64,000 nucleotides of DNA from Streptomyces sp. CB02009 (GCF_001905825.1 NZ_LIVV01000011.1:210697-274696); one strand, 5' to 3'; counted from the first letter of the stretch, positions 40,995 to 50,329 are shown. Notes: generated by a model not told the origin, from the letters alone. A program made the numbers and translations.

Positions 40995-42176
40995 GTGCCA
41001 GAACCCACGAACGCCCCTCACCCGCACGCCGCGACCCTGAAGCGCCTCGAACAGTCCTCCGGGCGGCTCGCCGCCAACGCCATTGCCCGCATGGACGAGA
41101 CGCTGCCGTGGTACCGGGCGATGCCGCCCGAGAACCGGTCGTGGATCGGTCTGGTCGCCCAGGCCGGCATCGCCGCGTTCACCGAGTGGTTCCGGCACCC
41201 GGAGACCCCGCAGGCCATCTCGACGGACGTCTTCGGCACCGCGCCCCGCGAGCTGACCCGCGCGATCACCCTGCGGCAGACCGTCGAGATGGTGCGCACC
41301 ACCATCGAGGTCATGGAGACGGCGATCGAGGAGGTCGCCGCCCCCGGCGACGAGTCCATCCTCCGCGAGGCGCTCCTCGTCTACGCCCGGGAGATCGCCT
41401 TCGCGACCGCCCAGGTGTACGCGCAGGCCGCCGAGGCCCGGGGCGCCTGGGACGCGCGCCTGGAATCTCTCGTGGTGAACGCGGTCCTGTCCGGCGAGGC
41501 CGACGAGGGCGCGGTCTCGCGGGCCGCGGCGCTCGGCTGGAACTCCCCGGACCACGTGTGCGTGATCCTCGGCACGGCCCCCGACGGCGACAGCGAGCTG
41601 ACCGTGGAGGCGATCCGCCGCGCGGCCCGGCACGCCAAGCTCCAGGTCCTCACCGGTGTCCTCGGCAACCGGCTGGTCGTCATCGCCGGCGGCAACGACA
41701 ACCCGCTGGCCGTGGCCAAGGCCCTGATCGGTCCGTACGCGGCGGGCCCGGTCGTCGCGGGCCCCGTGGTCCCCGACCTGTTGGCCGCCACGCGCTCCGC
41801 GCAGGCCGCCGCCGCGGGCCTGAAGGCCTGCTCGGCCTGGCAGGACGCCCCGCGCCCGGTCCTCGCGGACGATCTCCTGCCGGAGCGCGCCATCGCGTCG
41901 GACCCTTCGGCGCGCGAGCAGCTGGTGGAGGAGATCTACAGACCGCTGGAGGAGGCGGGATCGGCGCTGCTCGAAACTCTCAGTGTCTATCTCGAGCAGG
42001 CCAGCAGCCTGGAAGGCGCGGCCCGGATGTTGTTCGTACACCCCAACACCGTGCGCTACCGGCTTCGACGTGTGACCGACGTCACCGGCTGGTCACCCTC
42101 TGATGTCCGCTCCGCGTTCACTCTGCGGATCGCGCTCATTCTCGGACGCTTGGCCGACGGAGATCCGCAGTCCTAG
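40995..42176 (+). CDS. fasR: FasR, PucR-type activator of fatty-acid synthesis
   Basis: A 393-residue regulator. The C-terminal PucR helix-turn-helix is LLETLSVYLEQASSLEGAARMLFVHPNTVRYRLRRVTDVTG. The middle is the GGDEF-like PucR linker domain. The gene lies immediately before fabD-fabH-acpP-fabF. In S. coelicolor the regulator at this place, FasR, binds and activates the fabD promoter to set membrane-lipid supply. The GTG start is at 40995. Its stop is 89 bases before fabD. Confidence 0.92.
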   Translation: MPEPTNAPHPHAATLKRLEQSSGRLAANAIARMDETLPWYRAMPPENRSWIGLVAQAGIAAFTEWFRHPETPQAISTDVFGTAPRELTRAITLRQTVEMVRTTIEVMETAIEEVAAPGDESILREALLVYAREIAFATAQVYAQAAEARGAWDARLESLVVNAVLSGEADEGAVSRAAALGWNSPDHVCVILGTAPDGDSELTVEAIRRAARHAKLQVLTGVLGNRLVVIAGGNDNPLAVAKALIGPYAAGPVVAGPVVPDLLAATRSAQAAAAGLKACSAWQDAPRPVLADDLLPERAIASDPSAREQLVEEIYRPLEEAGSALLETLSVYLEQASSLEGAARMLFVHPNTVRYRLRRVTDVTGWSPSDVRSAFTLRIALILGRLADGDPQS

Positions 42177-42265
42177 ACTTTTGTCGAACACCAACAATTC
42201 CCCCGACGGTTCTTCGTCCCTGTCCCCACGGGCGCTCGGAGCCGTCCGCAAGAGAGAGTGTGAGG
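42177..42265 (+). promoter_or_regulatory. fabD promoter region with inverted repeat
   Basis: The gap between fasR and fabD contains TTGT (42181-42184) and ACAA (42194-42197) as a 9-base-spaced inverted repeat in an AT-richer stretch. It is a plausible FasR or promoter element; the exact known FasR site was not verified. Confidence 0.4.
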
Positions 42266-43183
42266 GTGCTCGTACTCGTCGCTCCCGGCCAAGGCGCCCA
42301 GACGCCCGGCTTCCTGACTCCCTGGCTCGAACTCCCCGGCGCCGCCGACCGCATCGCGGCCTGGTCGGACGCCATCGGGCTCGACCTCGCCCACTACGGC
42401 ACGAAGGCGGACGCGGACGAGATCCGTGACACCGCCGTGGCCCAGCCGCTCCTCGTCGCCGCCGGCCTGCTGTCCGCGGCCGCCCTCGGCACCGTGACCC
42501 CCGGCGTCGTCGCCGGTCACAGCGTCGGCGAGTTCACCGCCGCCGCGTTCGCGGGCGTCCTCGACGACACCGCCGCGCTGCGTCTCGTCCGGACCCGGGG
42601 GCTCGCGATGGCCGAGGCCGCCGCGATCACCGAGACCGGCATGTCCGCGCTGCTCGGCGGCGACCCCGAGGTCACCGTCCCGCACCTGGAGAAGCTCGGC
42701 CTGACCGCGGCCAACGTGAACGGCGCGGGCCAGATCGTGGCCGCCGGCACCATGGAGCAGCTGGCCGCCCTGGAGGCGGACAAGCCCGAGGGTGTCCGCC
42801 GGGTCGTCGCGCTCAAGGTCGCCGGTGCCTTCCACACGCACCACATGGCCCCGGCCGTGGCGAAGCTGGAGGCGGCGGCGAAGGAGCTGTCCCCGGCCGC
42901 CCCGGCCACCCGCTACGTCTCGAACAAGGACGGCCAGGTCGTCACCGACGGCGCCGAGGTCGTGGCCCGGCTGGTCGGCCAGGTCGCGAACCCGGTCCGC
43001 TGGGACCTGTGCATGGAGACCTTCCAGGCGCTCGGCGCGACCGCGCTGATCGAGGTGTGCCCCGGCGGCACCCTGACCGGCATCGCCAAGCGCGCCCTGC
43101 CGGGCGTGTCCACGGTCGCCCTCAAGACTCCCGACGACCTCGACGCGGCCCGTACGCTCATCGCTGAGCACGCGGCCGTCTGA
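42266..43183 (+). CDS. fabD: Malonyl-CoA:ACP transacylase
   Basis: A 305-residue enzyme that loads malonyl groups onto ACP for fatty-acid elongation, and often for polyketide synthases too. The active-site motif VVAGHSVGEFTAAAFAG holds the nucleophile Ser near residue 86. The oxyanion loop APGQGAQTPG is at the N-terminus, and the catalytic His is in AGAFHTHHM. GTG at 42266 gives MLVLVAPGQG, matching the S. coelicolor protein as I recall it, with GAGAG 8 bases upstream. GTG at 42260 would add two residues. Confidence 0.95.
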   Translation: MLVLVAPGQGAQTPGFLTPWLELPGAADRIAAWSDAIGLDLAHYGTKADADEIRDTAVAQPLLVAAGLLSAAALGTVTPGVVAGHSVGEFTAAAFAGVLDDTAALRLVRTRGLAMAEAAAITETGMSALLGGDPEVTVPHLEKLGLTAANVNGAGQIVAAGTMEQLAALEADKPEGVRRVVALKVAGAFHTHHMAPAVAKLEAAAKELSPAAPATRYVSNKDGQVVTDGAEVVARLVGQVANPVRWDLCMETFQALGATALIEVCPGGTLTGIAKRALPGVSTVALKTPDDLDAARTLIAEHAAV

Positions 43184-43201
43184 CAAGGAGTGTCGAGAAG
43201 C

Positions 43202-44233
43202 ATGTCGAAGATCAAGCCCAGCAAGGGCGCCCCGTACGCACGGATCCTCGGTGTCGGCGGCTACCGCCCCACCCGGGTCGTGCCGAACGAGGTGATCCTC
43301 GAGAAGATCGACTCGTCCGACGAGTGGATCCGCTCGCGCTCCGGTATCGCCACCCGCCACTGGGCCTCCCCCGAGGAGACCGTCGCCGCCATGTCGGTGG
43401 AGGCCTCGGGCAAGGCCATCGCCGACGCCGGGATCACCCCCGAGCAGATCGGCGCCGTGATCGTCTCCACGGTCTCGCACTTCAAGCAGACCCCGGCCGT
43501 CGCCACCGAGATCGCCGACAGGATCGGCGCCGGCAAGCCGGCCGCGTTCGACATCTCCGCCGGCTGCGCGGGCTTCGGCTACGGCCTGACCCTCGCCAAG
43601 GGCATGGTCGTCGAGGGCTCCGCCGAGTACGTGCTCGTCATCGGTGTCGAGCGGCTCAGCGACCTGACGGACCTGGAGGACCGCGCGACGGCCTTCCTGT
43701 TCGGCGACGGCGCCGGTGCCGTGGTCGTCGGCCCCTCCGACGAGCCGCACATCGGCCCCACCGTCTGGGGTTCCGAGGGCGACAAGTCCGAGACGATCAA
43801 GCAGACCGTGCCGTGGAACGAGTTCCACGTGGGCGACGTCTCGAACCTGCCGCTCGACAGCAGCGGCGAGATCAAGTTCCCCGCCATCACTCAGGAGGGT
43901 CAGGCGGTCTTCCGCTGGGCCGTCTTCGAGATGGCGAAGGTCGCCCAGCAGGCGCTGGACGCCGCCGGCATCGCGCCGGACGACCTGGACGTCTTCATCC
44001 CGCACCAGGCGAACATGCGGATCATCGACTCGATGGTGAAGACGCTGAAGCTGCCGGAGCACGTCACGGTCGCCCGTGACGTCGAGACCACCGGCAACAC
44101 GTCCGCGGCCTCGATTCCGCTCGCCATGGAACGACTCCTGGCGACCGGCAAGGCGAAGAGCGGCGACACGGCCCTCATCATCGGTTTCGGGGCGGGTCTC
44201 GTCTTCGCCGCGACGGTCGTTACCCTCCCCTAG
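43202..44233 (+). CDS. fabH: 3-oxoacyl-ACP synthase III
   Basis: A 343-residue condensing enzyme that starts fatty-acid synthesis by joining short, often branched, acyl-CoA primers to malonyl-ACP. The catalytic triad is visible: Cys in DISAGCAGFGYG (near 122), His in FIPHQANMR (near 267) and Asn in ETTGNTSAASIP (near 298). The gene lies 18 bases after fabD and 56 before acpP. An insertion-like stretch WNEFHVGDVSNLPLDSSGEIKFP is longer than the matching loop I recall in S. coelicolor FabH. Confidence 0.95.
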   Translation: MSKIKPSKGAPYARILGVGGYRPTRVVPNEVILEKIDSSDEWIRSRSGIATRHWASPEETVAAMSVEASGKAIADAGITPEQIGAVIVSTVSHFKQTPAVATEIADRIGAGKPAAFDISAGCAGFGYGLTLAKGMVVEGSAEYVLVIGVERLSDLTDLEDRATAFLFGDGAGAVVVGPSDEPHIGPTVWGSEGDKSETIKQTVPWNEFHVGDVSNLPLDSSGEIKFPAITQEGQAVFRWAVFEMAKVAQQALDAAGIAPDDLDVFIPHQANMRIIDSMVKTLKLPEHVTVARDVETTGNTSAASIPLAMERLLATGKAKSGDTALIIGFGAGLVFAATVVTLP

Positions 44234-44289
44234 GCACTCCGGTTCTCCCGGAAGCCTTTTCACAAGTAATCACAAGAAGGAGCGCCACC

Positions 44290-44538
44290 ATGGCCGCCAC
44301 CCAGGACCAGATCGTCGAAGGCCTCGCCGAGATCGTCAACGAGATCGCCGGCATCCCGGTCGAGGACGTCCAGCTGGACAAGTCCTTCACCGACGACCTG
44401 GACGTCGACTCGCTCTCCATGGTCGAGGTCGTCGTCGCCGCCGAAGAGCGCTTCGACGTCAAGATCCCGGACGAGGACGTCAAGAACCTCAAGACGGTTG
44501 GCGACGCTGCCGACTACATCCTGAAGCACCAGGCCTGA
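44290..44538 (+). CDS. acpP: Acyl carrier protein
   Basis: An 82-residue acidic carrier protein. The phosphopantetheine site DLDVDSLSMVEVV holds Ser41. The four-helix pattern and length are typical of primary-metabolism ACP. The ATG has AAGAAGGAGCGCCACC upstream, a strong ribosome site that fits the high level of ACP made relative to its enzymes. Confidence 0.97.
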   Translation: MAATQDQIVEGLAEIVNEIAGIPVEDVQLDKSFTDDLDVDSLSMVEVVVAAEERFDVKIPDEDVKNLKTVGDAADYILKHQA

Positions 44539-44617
44539 TTCGGCCCTCGCTGACTCGGTCCGCCACCCGGCGGTGGCGCCGTATTCCGACCATCACACAC
44601 ATGGAGAACGAATTCCT

Positions 44618-45880
44618 GTGAGCTCGACCAATCGCACCGTGGTCGTCACCGGTATCGGCGCAACCACACCGCTGGGTGGCGACTCCGCGTCGACCTGGGA
44701 AGGTCTTCTCGCGGGGCGCTCCGGCGTCAGGCCCCTCGAGGGCGAGCGCTTCGCCGAACTGCCCGTGCAGATCGCCGCGACCGCCGCCGTCGACCCCGGT
44801 GACGTCCTGCCCCGCCCGCTCGCCCGCAAGCTGGACCGCTCGGCGCAGTTCGCGCTGATCGCGGCCCGTGAGGCCTGGGCCGACGCGGGCTACACCGCCC
44901 CCGCCGGCGAGGACGCGTCCGTCACGCCCGAGCGGCTCGGGTCGGTCATCGCCTCCGGCATCGGTGGCGTAACGACTCTGCTCGACCAGTACGACGTGCT
45001 GAAGGAGAAGGGCGTCCGCCGCGTCTCCCCGCACACCGTGCCCATGCTCATGCCCAACAGCCCCTCCGCGAACGTGGGCCTCGAGGTGAACGCCCGGGCG
45101 GGCGTCCACACCCCGGTCTCCGCGTGCGCGTCGGGTGCCGAGGCGATCGGCTACGCCGTCGAGATGATCCGTACCGGCCGTGCCGACGTGGTCGTCGCCG
45201 GCGGTACCGAGGCCGCGATCCACCCTCTGCCGATCGCCGCCTTCGCCAACATGATGGCGATGTCCAAGAGCAACGACGAGCCGACGAAGGCCTCGCGTCC
45301 CTACGACACCGGCCGCGACGGCTTCGTGCTCGGCGAGGGCGCCGGCGTCGTGATCCTGGAGTCCGAGGAGCACGCGAAGGCCCGTGGCGCCCGCGTCTAC
45401 TGCGAGGTCCTCGGCCAGGGCCTGTCGGCCGACAGCCACCACATCGCGCAGCCCGAGCCGACCGGCCGGGGCATCGCCGCCGCGATGCAGAACCTGCTCG
45501 ACGCGACGGACCTCAAGCCGTCCGAGGTCGTCCACCTCAACGCGCACGCCACGTCGACGCCGCAGGGCGACGTCGCCGAGATCAAGGCGCTGCGGAAGAT
45601 CCTGGGCGACGACCTGGACCACGTCGCGATCTCCGCGACGAAGTCGATGACCGGCCACCTCCTCGGCGGTGCCGGCGGCATCGAGACCGTCGCGACGGTC
45701 CTGGCCCTCCACCACCGCCTGGCCCCGCCGACGATCAACGTCGACGAGCTGGACCCGGAGGTCGACGCCGACATCGTCCGCGACGAGCCCCGCGCACTCC
45801 CGCAGGGCACGATCGCCGCGATCAACAACAGCTTCGGCTTCGGCGGCCACAACGTGGTCCTGGCGTTCCGCACGGTCTGA
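44618..45880 (+). CDS. fabF: 3-oxoacyl-ACP synthase II
   Basis: A 420-residue elongating condensing enzyme. The catalytic residues are Cys in SACASGAEA (near 169), His in HLNAHATSTPQGD (near 308) and His in SMTGHLLGGAGGI (near 345). GTG at 44618 is used, preceded by GGAGAACG. It closes the fabD-fabH-acpP-fabF operon and is followed by a strong terminator. Confidence 0.96.
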   Translation: MSSTNRTVVVTGIGATTPLGGDSASTWEGLLAGRSGVRPLEGERFAELPVQIAATAAVDPGDVLPRPLARKLDRSAQFALIAAREAWADAGYTAPAGEDASVTPERLGSVIASGIGGVTTLLDQYDVLKEKGVRRVSPHTVPMLMPNSPSANVGLEVNARAGVHTPVSACASGAEAIGYAVEMIRTGRADVVVAGGTEAAIHPLPIAAFANMMAMSKSNDEPTKASRPYDTGRDGFVLGEGAGVVILESEEHAKARGARVYCEVLGQGLSADSHHIAQPEPTGRGIAAAMQNLLDATDLKPSEVVHLNAHATSTPQGDVAEIKALRKILGDDLDHVAISATKSMTGHLLGGAGGIETVATVLALHHRLAPPTINVDELDPEVDADIVRDEPRALPQGTIAAINNSFGFGGHNVVLAFRTV

Positions 45881-45902
45881 CCGCGCGTCCCGGACGCATG
45901 AC

Positions 45903-45935
45903 GGAGGCCCACCCCCTTGCCGGGGGTGGGCCTCC
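45903..45935. terminator. Strong terminator after the fab operon
   Basis: GGAGGCCCACCCCC (45903-45916) pairs perfectly with GGGGGTGGGCCTCC (45922-45935) around a 5-base loop, followed by TT. It is 22 bases past the fabF stop and also faces the end of the convergent DUF3145 gene. Confidence 0.85.
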
Positions 45936-46024
45936 TTCACGTTCTCCTGCCCGGTCCGGGGCGCGCCGAAGGGACCGGGGGCCGCGGTCGGGCGGCGACC
46001 CCGGTGGCGGGCCGTGACGGCGGG

Positions 46025-46519
46025 TCAGACGACCTGGTGCAGCCAGCGGACGGGGGCACCCTCGCCGGCGTACCGGAAGGGCTCCAGTTCGTCGTCCCAG
46101 GGCTTGCCGAGCAGCCGGGCGATCTCGGCCTCCAGCTGGGTCTCGCCCTGCGCGGAGCGGGCGAGTGCGGCCCTCAGCCGGTCCTCGGGGACCAGGATGT
46201 CCCCGTGCATGCCGGTGACGGCATGGAAGATGCCCAGGTCGGGGGTGGCGCTGTAGCGCTCGCCCTCGGCCGTGGGGCAGGGCTCCGCGGTGACCTCGAA
46301 GCGGAGCATCTGCCAGCCGCGCAGTGCGGAGGCGAGTTCGGAGGCGGTGCCGGTACGGCCCTGCCAGGAGAACTCGGCTCTCCAGGTGCCGGGGGAAGCC
46401 GGCTGACGGATCCAGTCGAGCTGGACCCTCGCACCGAGGACGCCCGCGACCGCCCATTCGACGTGCGGGCACAGCGCGCGCGGTGCGGAGTGTACGTACA
46501 GGACTCCACGTGTCGTCAC
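46025..46519 (-). CDS. DUF3145 family protein
   Basis: A 164-residue protein of the actinobacterial DUF3145 family. Diagnostic parts are RGVLYVHSAPRALCPHVEWAVAGVLG, WRAEFSWQGRTGTASELASALRGWQMLRFEVTAEP, IFHAVTGMHGDILVPEDRLRAAL and PWDDELEPFRYAGEGAPVRWLHQVV. The function is unknown, but the gene is conserved beside fabF in Streptomyces. GTG at 46519 is chosen because GGAGGTCCCG precedes it. No membrane segment or signal is present. Confidence 0.87.
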   Translation of the reverse strand: MTTRGVLYVHSAPRALCPHVEWAVAGVLGARVQLDWIRQPASPGTWRAEFSWQGRTGTASELASALRGWQMLRFEVTAEPCPTAEGERYSATPDLGIFHAVTGMHGDILVPEDRLRAALARSAQGETQLEAEIARLLGKPWDDELEPFRYAGEGAPVRWLHQVV

Positions 46520-46778
46520 CGGGACCTCCAGTGTGGGACGAGGTTCGCCTTTCCCAGCGGCCTCAGTAAACAGCATCAGGAGCAAAAGGTCACAAACCCT
46601 AAAAAAGGGGACAGGATGTGACGTGATGTAATTTACCGGAGCCGGTCGGCAAAGGTGCCTCTGGTTCGACGGGGGAAAAGCTACCGTGCCGCACCGTCAT
46701 CGGTGTGACGTACGGTCGGTCCGGGGGCGGGAGAACATGAAGCTTTCACCCGCCAGGACGCCGAAGGAGGGGCCGGGG
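46520..46778. other. Intergenic region before the SGNH lipoprotein
   Basis: About 260 bases hold the divergent promoters of DUF3145 and the SGNH gene. The segment 46560-46640 is unusually A-rich, including an eight-base AAAAAGGG-type run near 46600, in contrast to the GC-rich surroundings. No small gene or RNA with clear support was found. Confidence 0.4.
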
Positions 46779-47714
46779 ATGCGCGGCCGACGCGGAATTC
46801 GTACGGCTGTCGCCACCGCGACGGCGGCGCTGCTGTGCGCGGGAGCCCTGTCCGGCTGCACCGCCGGGGAGCCCACGGAGAAGACCCCGGAGGCGGGGGC
46901 CGCTCCGAGAACGGCACCGCCGGCACCGACGGCGCCGAAGGCGGCACCGGAACCGGCCCCGAAGCCCACCTCGCTGTGGGACGCCTCCCCCGCCTCCGTC
47001 GCCGCCGTCGGCGACTCCGTCACCCGCGCCTTCGACGCCTGCGCGATCCTCGCGGACTGCCCCGAGTCCTCCTGGGCGACGGGTACGGACACCGCCGTGA
47101 ACAGCCTCGCGCTGCGCCTGCTCGGCCCCGAGAAGGTCGCCACCCGCAGCTGGAACCTGGCGCGGACCGGGGCGCGGATGGCGGAGCTCCCGGAGCAGAT
47201 GGCGGTGGCGGCCGCCGAACGCCCCGAGCTGGTCACGGTGATGATGGGCGCGAACGACGCCTGCCGGGCCACCCCCGACCTGATGACCCCGGTCGACGAC
47301 TTCCGGACGCACTTCGAGACGGCGCTCGCCCGGCTGCGGAAGGGCGCGCCGAAGGCGCAGGTGTACGTGGCGAGCGTGCCGTCCCTGATGCATCTGTGGT
47401 CCACGGGGCGGGTCAGCCCGATGGGTCTTGAGGTGTGGAAGCTGGGGGTCTGCGGCGCGATGCTGGCGGACGCGACGGACCTGAGCGCCGCGGCGGAGCG
47501 GCGCCGCGCCGAGGTGCAGGACCGGGTGGTCGCGTACAATCGGGTGCTCGCGGAGGTGTGCGCGAAGGACGAGCGCTGCCGGTACGACGGCGGGGCGGTC
47601 TTCGGTTTCCGTTTCGACACCGGCCAGTTGAGCCCCTGGGACTTCTTCCATCCGAGCCGGGACGGGCAGGCGCGGCTCGCGGAGCTCGCGTACCGGCGGA
47701 TCACGGCGGAGTGA
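46779..47714 (+). CDS. SGNH/GDSL-type hydrolase lipoprotein
   Basis: A 311-residue exported lipoprotein esterase. The signal ends LCAGALSGC, and a Pro/Ala-rich linker follows. The SGNH blocks are Gly-Asp-Ser in VAAVGDSVTRAFD (Ser nucleophile near residue 75), GANDACR for block III, and Asp-x-x-His in WDFFHPSRDG. It likely de-esterifies an envelope or environmental substrate. ATG at 46779 is preferred for its AAGGAGG site 8 bases upstream and its fit to the signal; ATG at 46737 would add 14 residues. Confidence 0.87.
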   Translation: MRGRRGIRTAVATATAALLCAGALSGCTAGEPTEKTPEAGAAPRTAPPAPTAPKAAPEPAPKPTSLWDASPASVAAVGDSVTRAFDACAILADCPESSWATGTDTAVNSLALRLLGPEKVATRSWNLARTGARMAELPEQMAVAAAERPELVTVMMGANDACRATPDLMTPVDDFRTHFETALARLRKGAPKAQVYVASVPSLMHLWSTGRVSPMGLEVWKLGVCGAMLADATDLSAAAERRRAEVQDRVVAYNRVLAEVCAKDERCRYDGGAVFGFRFDTGQLSPWDFFHPSRDGQARLAELAYRRITAE

Positions 47715-47715
47715 G

Positions 47716-47751
47716 GGCCCCGGGGCGGTTGTCAGGTGCCGCCCCGGGGCC
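47716..47751. terminator. Bidirectional terminator, SGNH and GH3 genes
   Basis: GGCCCCGGGGCGG (47716-47728) pairs perfectly with CCGCCCCGGGGCC (47739-47751) around a 10-base loop. It lies between two convergent gene ends, so it can serve both. Confidence 0.75.
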
Positions 47752-47771
47752 GGTCGTGAGGACCTCCGCCG

Positions 47772-50252
47772 TCAGATCTCGACGGTGGTGGTCAGGCGGG
47801 CGTCGGTGAGGGAGTGCGCCGCCAGGACCTCGTAGGTTCCGGCGACGAGGGTCCAGTCGCCCTTCTCCTCGTCCCAGATCTCGAAGGCGCGGCGGGGCAG
47901 TTCGATCGTGGCCTCGACGGTCTCGCCGGGGCTCGCCTCCACGTTGGCGAAGCCGGCCAGCCAGCGGGCGGGGCGCTCCGCGGAGTCGTCCACGGGGGCC
48001 AGGTAGACCTGGACGACCTCGCGTCCGGCGCGGTCGCCGGTGTTGGTGAGCCGGACGGTCGCGGTGCCGGGGCCGGCCGTCAGGGCGTCGTACGACCAGG
48101 TCGTGTAGCCGAGGCCGTGGCCGAAGGCGTACGCGGGGACGGCGCCGGCCTTGTCCCAGGCCCGGTAGCCGATGAACACGCCCTCGGCGTAGTCGAGTTC
48201 CCCCTCGGTGGGGGTGGTCTCGGTGACGGGGACGTCGGCGAGGGCGACGGGCCAGGTGGTGGGGAGGCGGCCGCCGGGCTCCTCGGCGCCGGTGAGGACG
48301 TCGGCGAGGGCGGCGCCGCCCTCCTGGCCGGGGAACCAGCTGAGCAGGACCGCGGCCACGTCCTCGCGCCAGGGCAGTTCGACCGGGGATCCCGCGTTGA
48401 CCACGACGACGGTGTTCGGGTTGGCGGCGGCGACGGCCCGGACGAGGTCGTCCTGGCGGCCGGGGAGGGCGAGGTCCTTGCGGTCGAAGCCCTCGGACTC
48501 GACGCGTTCGGTGGTGGCGACGACCACGACGGCGGTGTCGGCGGCGCGGGCCGCCTCGACGGCTTCGGCGATCAGTTCGTCGGGGTCCCGGCGCGGACCG
48601 AGGTGGACGAAGGAGAACATGACGGCCGGCAGCGGGGCCGCGAAGTCCTTGTCGAGGGTGTGGAGCAGGGAGACCTCGACGGTCTCGCCCGCGGTGAGCA
48701 CGACCTTGGCGCGCTCGACCGGGGAGCCGAAGAAGGCCTCGAAGGGGTCGGTCTCGGGGCCCATGGCCTGGACGCCCTCGTAGAGGGTCTCGCCGCCGAT
48801 GGCGAGGGTGTAGGCGCCGAGGCCGCGGGTGCCGAAGGAGTGCTCGCCGGACTCGCGCGGGGTGAAGGTGCCGACGACCTCGACGGAGGCGAGGGCCTCG
48901 TGGGTGACGCCGGCCGGGAGGTCGTCGCCGATCCACTGGACCTGGCCGTTGGGCAGGGAGCCCTCGCCGAGCACGGTGCCGGAGGCGTCGCGGCAGCGGG
49001 CGCGCAGGGTGAAGCCCGTCGAGGTGGAGCCGGCGGGGGTGAGTTCGTCGCTGGGGTCGGCGCCGACGGTGAAGGTGACCGCTCCCCCGTCGGGTCCGGC
49101 CGCCAGGGCGGCGGTGAGGCCGGCCAGCGGGGAGACGACGTGCTCGGGGAAGACCTGGGCGGAGCCTCCGCCGAGGACGCGGGCGTCGCGGGCGGCGGCG
49201 CCGGAGAGGGCGACGGTCGTCCCGGGGGCGAGGGGCAGCGCGCCGTTCTCGTTGCGGACGAGGACGAAGCCGCGGCGGGCGACCTCGCGGGCGAGCGCGT
49301 CGCCGTCGAGGTCGGCCGGGGGTTCGGTGACGACCGGCGGGGCGCCTTCGAGGACACCGACGCGGGCGGCGAGCCGCAGGACGTTGCGTACGGCGGCGTC
49401 GACCGCGGACTCCTCGACCTCGCCGGCGCGGACGGCGGCGGCGAGCGCCTCGCCGTAGACGGTCCGCGGGCCGGGCATGGCGACGTCGAGGCCGCCCTCG
49501 ATGTCGCCGGTGGTGGAGCGGGCGGCCATCCAGTCGGAGACGTTGCAGCCGTCGAAGCCCCACTCGCCGCGCAGGACCTCGTTCACGAGGTGGTGGTTCT
49601 CGGTCATGGTCACGCCGTTGACCTGGTTGTAGGCGGTCATGATGCCCCAGGGGTGGGCGTTCTCGACGATGGCCTCGAAGGGGGCGAGGTAGAGCTCGCG
49701 GAGGGGGCGCGGGGCGATCCTGTTGTCGACGGTGAAGCGGTCGGTCTCGGCGTCGTTGGCGACGAAGTGCTTGACGGTGGTGCCGACGCCGCCATCCTGG
49801 ACGCCCTGGACGTAGCCCGTGCCGACGGCGCCGGTGAGGAAGGGGTCCTCGCTGTAGGCCTCGAAGTGGCGGCCGCCGAGCGGGGTGCGGTGCAGGTTCA
49901 CCGTGGGCGCGAGCAGGACGTGGACGCTCTTGCGGCGGGCCTCCTGGGCGAGGAGGCGGCCGGCGCGGCGGGCGAGGGCCGGGTCCCAGGCCGCGGCGAG
50001 CGCGGTCGGGGAGGGCAGGGCGACGGACGGGTCGTCGGCGGTCCAGCGGACGCCGCGGACGCCGATGGGGCCGTCGGACATGACCAGGGACGCGAGTCCG
50101 ATCTCCGGCAGGGCGGGCAGGGACCACATGTCCTGGCCGCCGAGCAGCCGGGTCTTCGTGTCCAGGTCGAGCTTGGCGAGCGCCGCCTCGACGGCCTCTT
50201 CCCGTGCGGCGTCCGCCGCTGCCCGTGCCGTGTCCGCGCTGGTCTCCGTCAT
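47772..50252 (-). CDS. GH3 beta-glucosidase with PA14 insertion
   Basis: An 826-residue cytoplasmic glycoside hydrolase family 3 enzyme. The N-terminal barrel includes GPIGVRG, KHFVANDAETDRF and the catalytic nucleophile Asp240 in GCNVSDWMA. A PA14-like domain covers about residues 405-545 (GEHSFGTRGLGAYTLAIGGETLYEG), and the C-terminus is a fibronectin-III-like domain. No signal peptide is seen. It likely removes glucose or similar sugars from imported glycosides. ATG at 50252 has GAGG upstream. It is divergent from a TetR regulator with an operator between them. Confidence 0.93.
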   Translation of the reverse strand: MTETSADTARAAADAAREEAVEAALAKLDLDTKTRLLGGQDMWSLPALPEIGLASLVMSDGPIGVRGVRWTADDPSVALPSPTALAAAWDPALARRAGRLLAQEARRKSVHVLLAPTVNLHRTPLGGRHFEAYSEDPFLTGAVGTGYVQGVQDGGVGTTVKHFVANDAETDRFTVDNRIAPRPLRELYLAPFEAIVENAHPWGIMTAYNQVNGVTMTENHHLVNEVLRGEWGFDGCNVSDWMAARSTTGDIEGGLDVAMPGPRTVYGEALAAAVRAGEVEESAVDAAVRNVLRLAARVGVLEGAPPVVTEPPADLDGDALAREVARRGFVLVRNENGALPLAPGTTVALSGAAARDARVLGGGSAQVFPEHVVSPLAGLTAALAAGPDGGAVTFTVGADPSDELTPAGSTSTGFTLRARCRDASGTVLGEGSLPNGQVQWIGDDLPAGVTHEALASVEVVGTFTPRESGEHSFGTRGLGAYTLAIGGETLYEGVQAMGPETDPFEAFFGSPVERAKVVLTAGETVEVSLLHTLDKDFAAPLPAVMFSFVHLGPRRDPDELIAEAVEAARAADTAVVVVATTERVESEGFDRKDLALPGRQDDLVRAVAAANPNTVVVVNAGSPVELPWREDVAAVLLSWFPGQEGGAALADVLTGAEEPGGRLPTTWPVALADVPVTETTPTEGELDYAEGVFIGYRAWDKAGAVPAYAFGHGLGYTTWSYDALTAGPGTATVRLTNTGDRAGREVVQVYLAPVDDSAERPARWLAGFANVEASPGETVEATIELPRRAFEIWDEEKGDWTLVAGTYEVLAAHSLTDARLTTTVEI

Positions 50253-50309
50253 GGCCGTACCTCCTCGTTGACGTACCGATGACCCCGATGGCGCCATCGT
50301 GCACCCACT

Positions 50310-50329
50310 TACCTGTAGATCGGTAGGTG
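50310..50329. promoter_or_regulatory. Candidate operator between GH3 and TetR genes
   Basis: TACCTGTAGATCGGTAGGTG is an imperfect inverted repeat with outer arms ACCT/AGGT and an inner GATC. It lies 58 bases from the GH3 start and 73 from the tetR start, a position suited to repress both. AT-rich sequence (50330-50350) follows toward tetR, probably its promoter. Confidence 0.55.

Noticed and set aside
40995..46519. A polyketide or type II PKS cluster
   Set aside because: fabD, fabH, acpP and fabF with FasR are the primary fatty-acid set. No ketoreductase, cyclase or chain-length factor is present.
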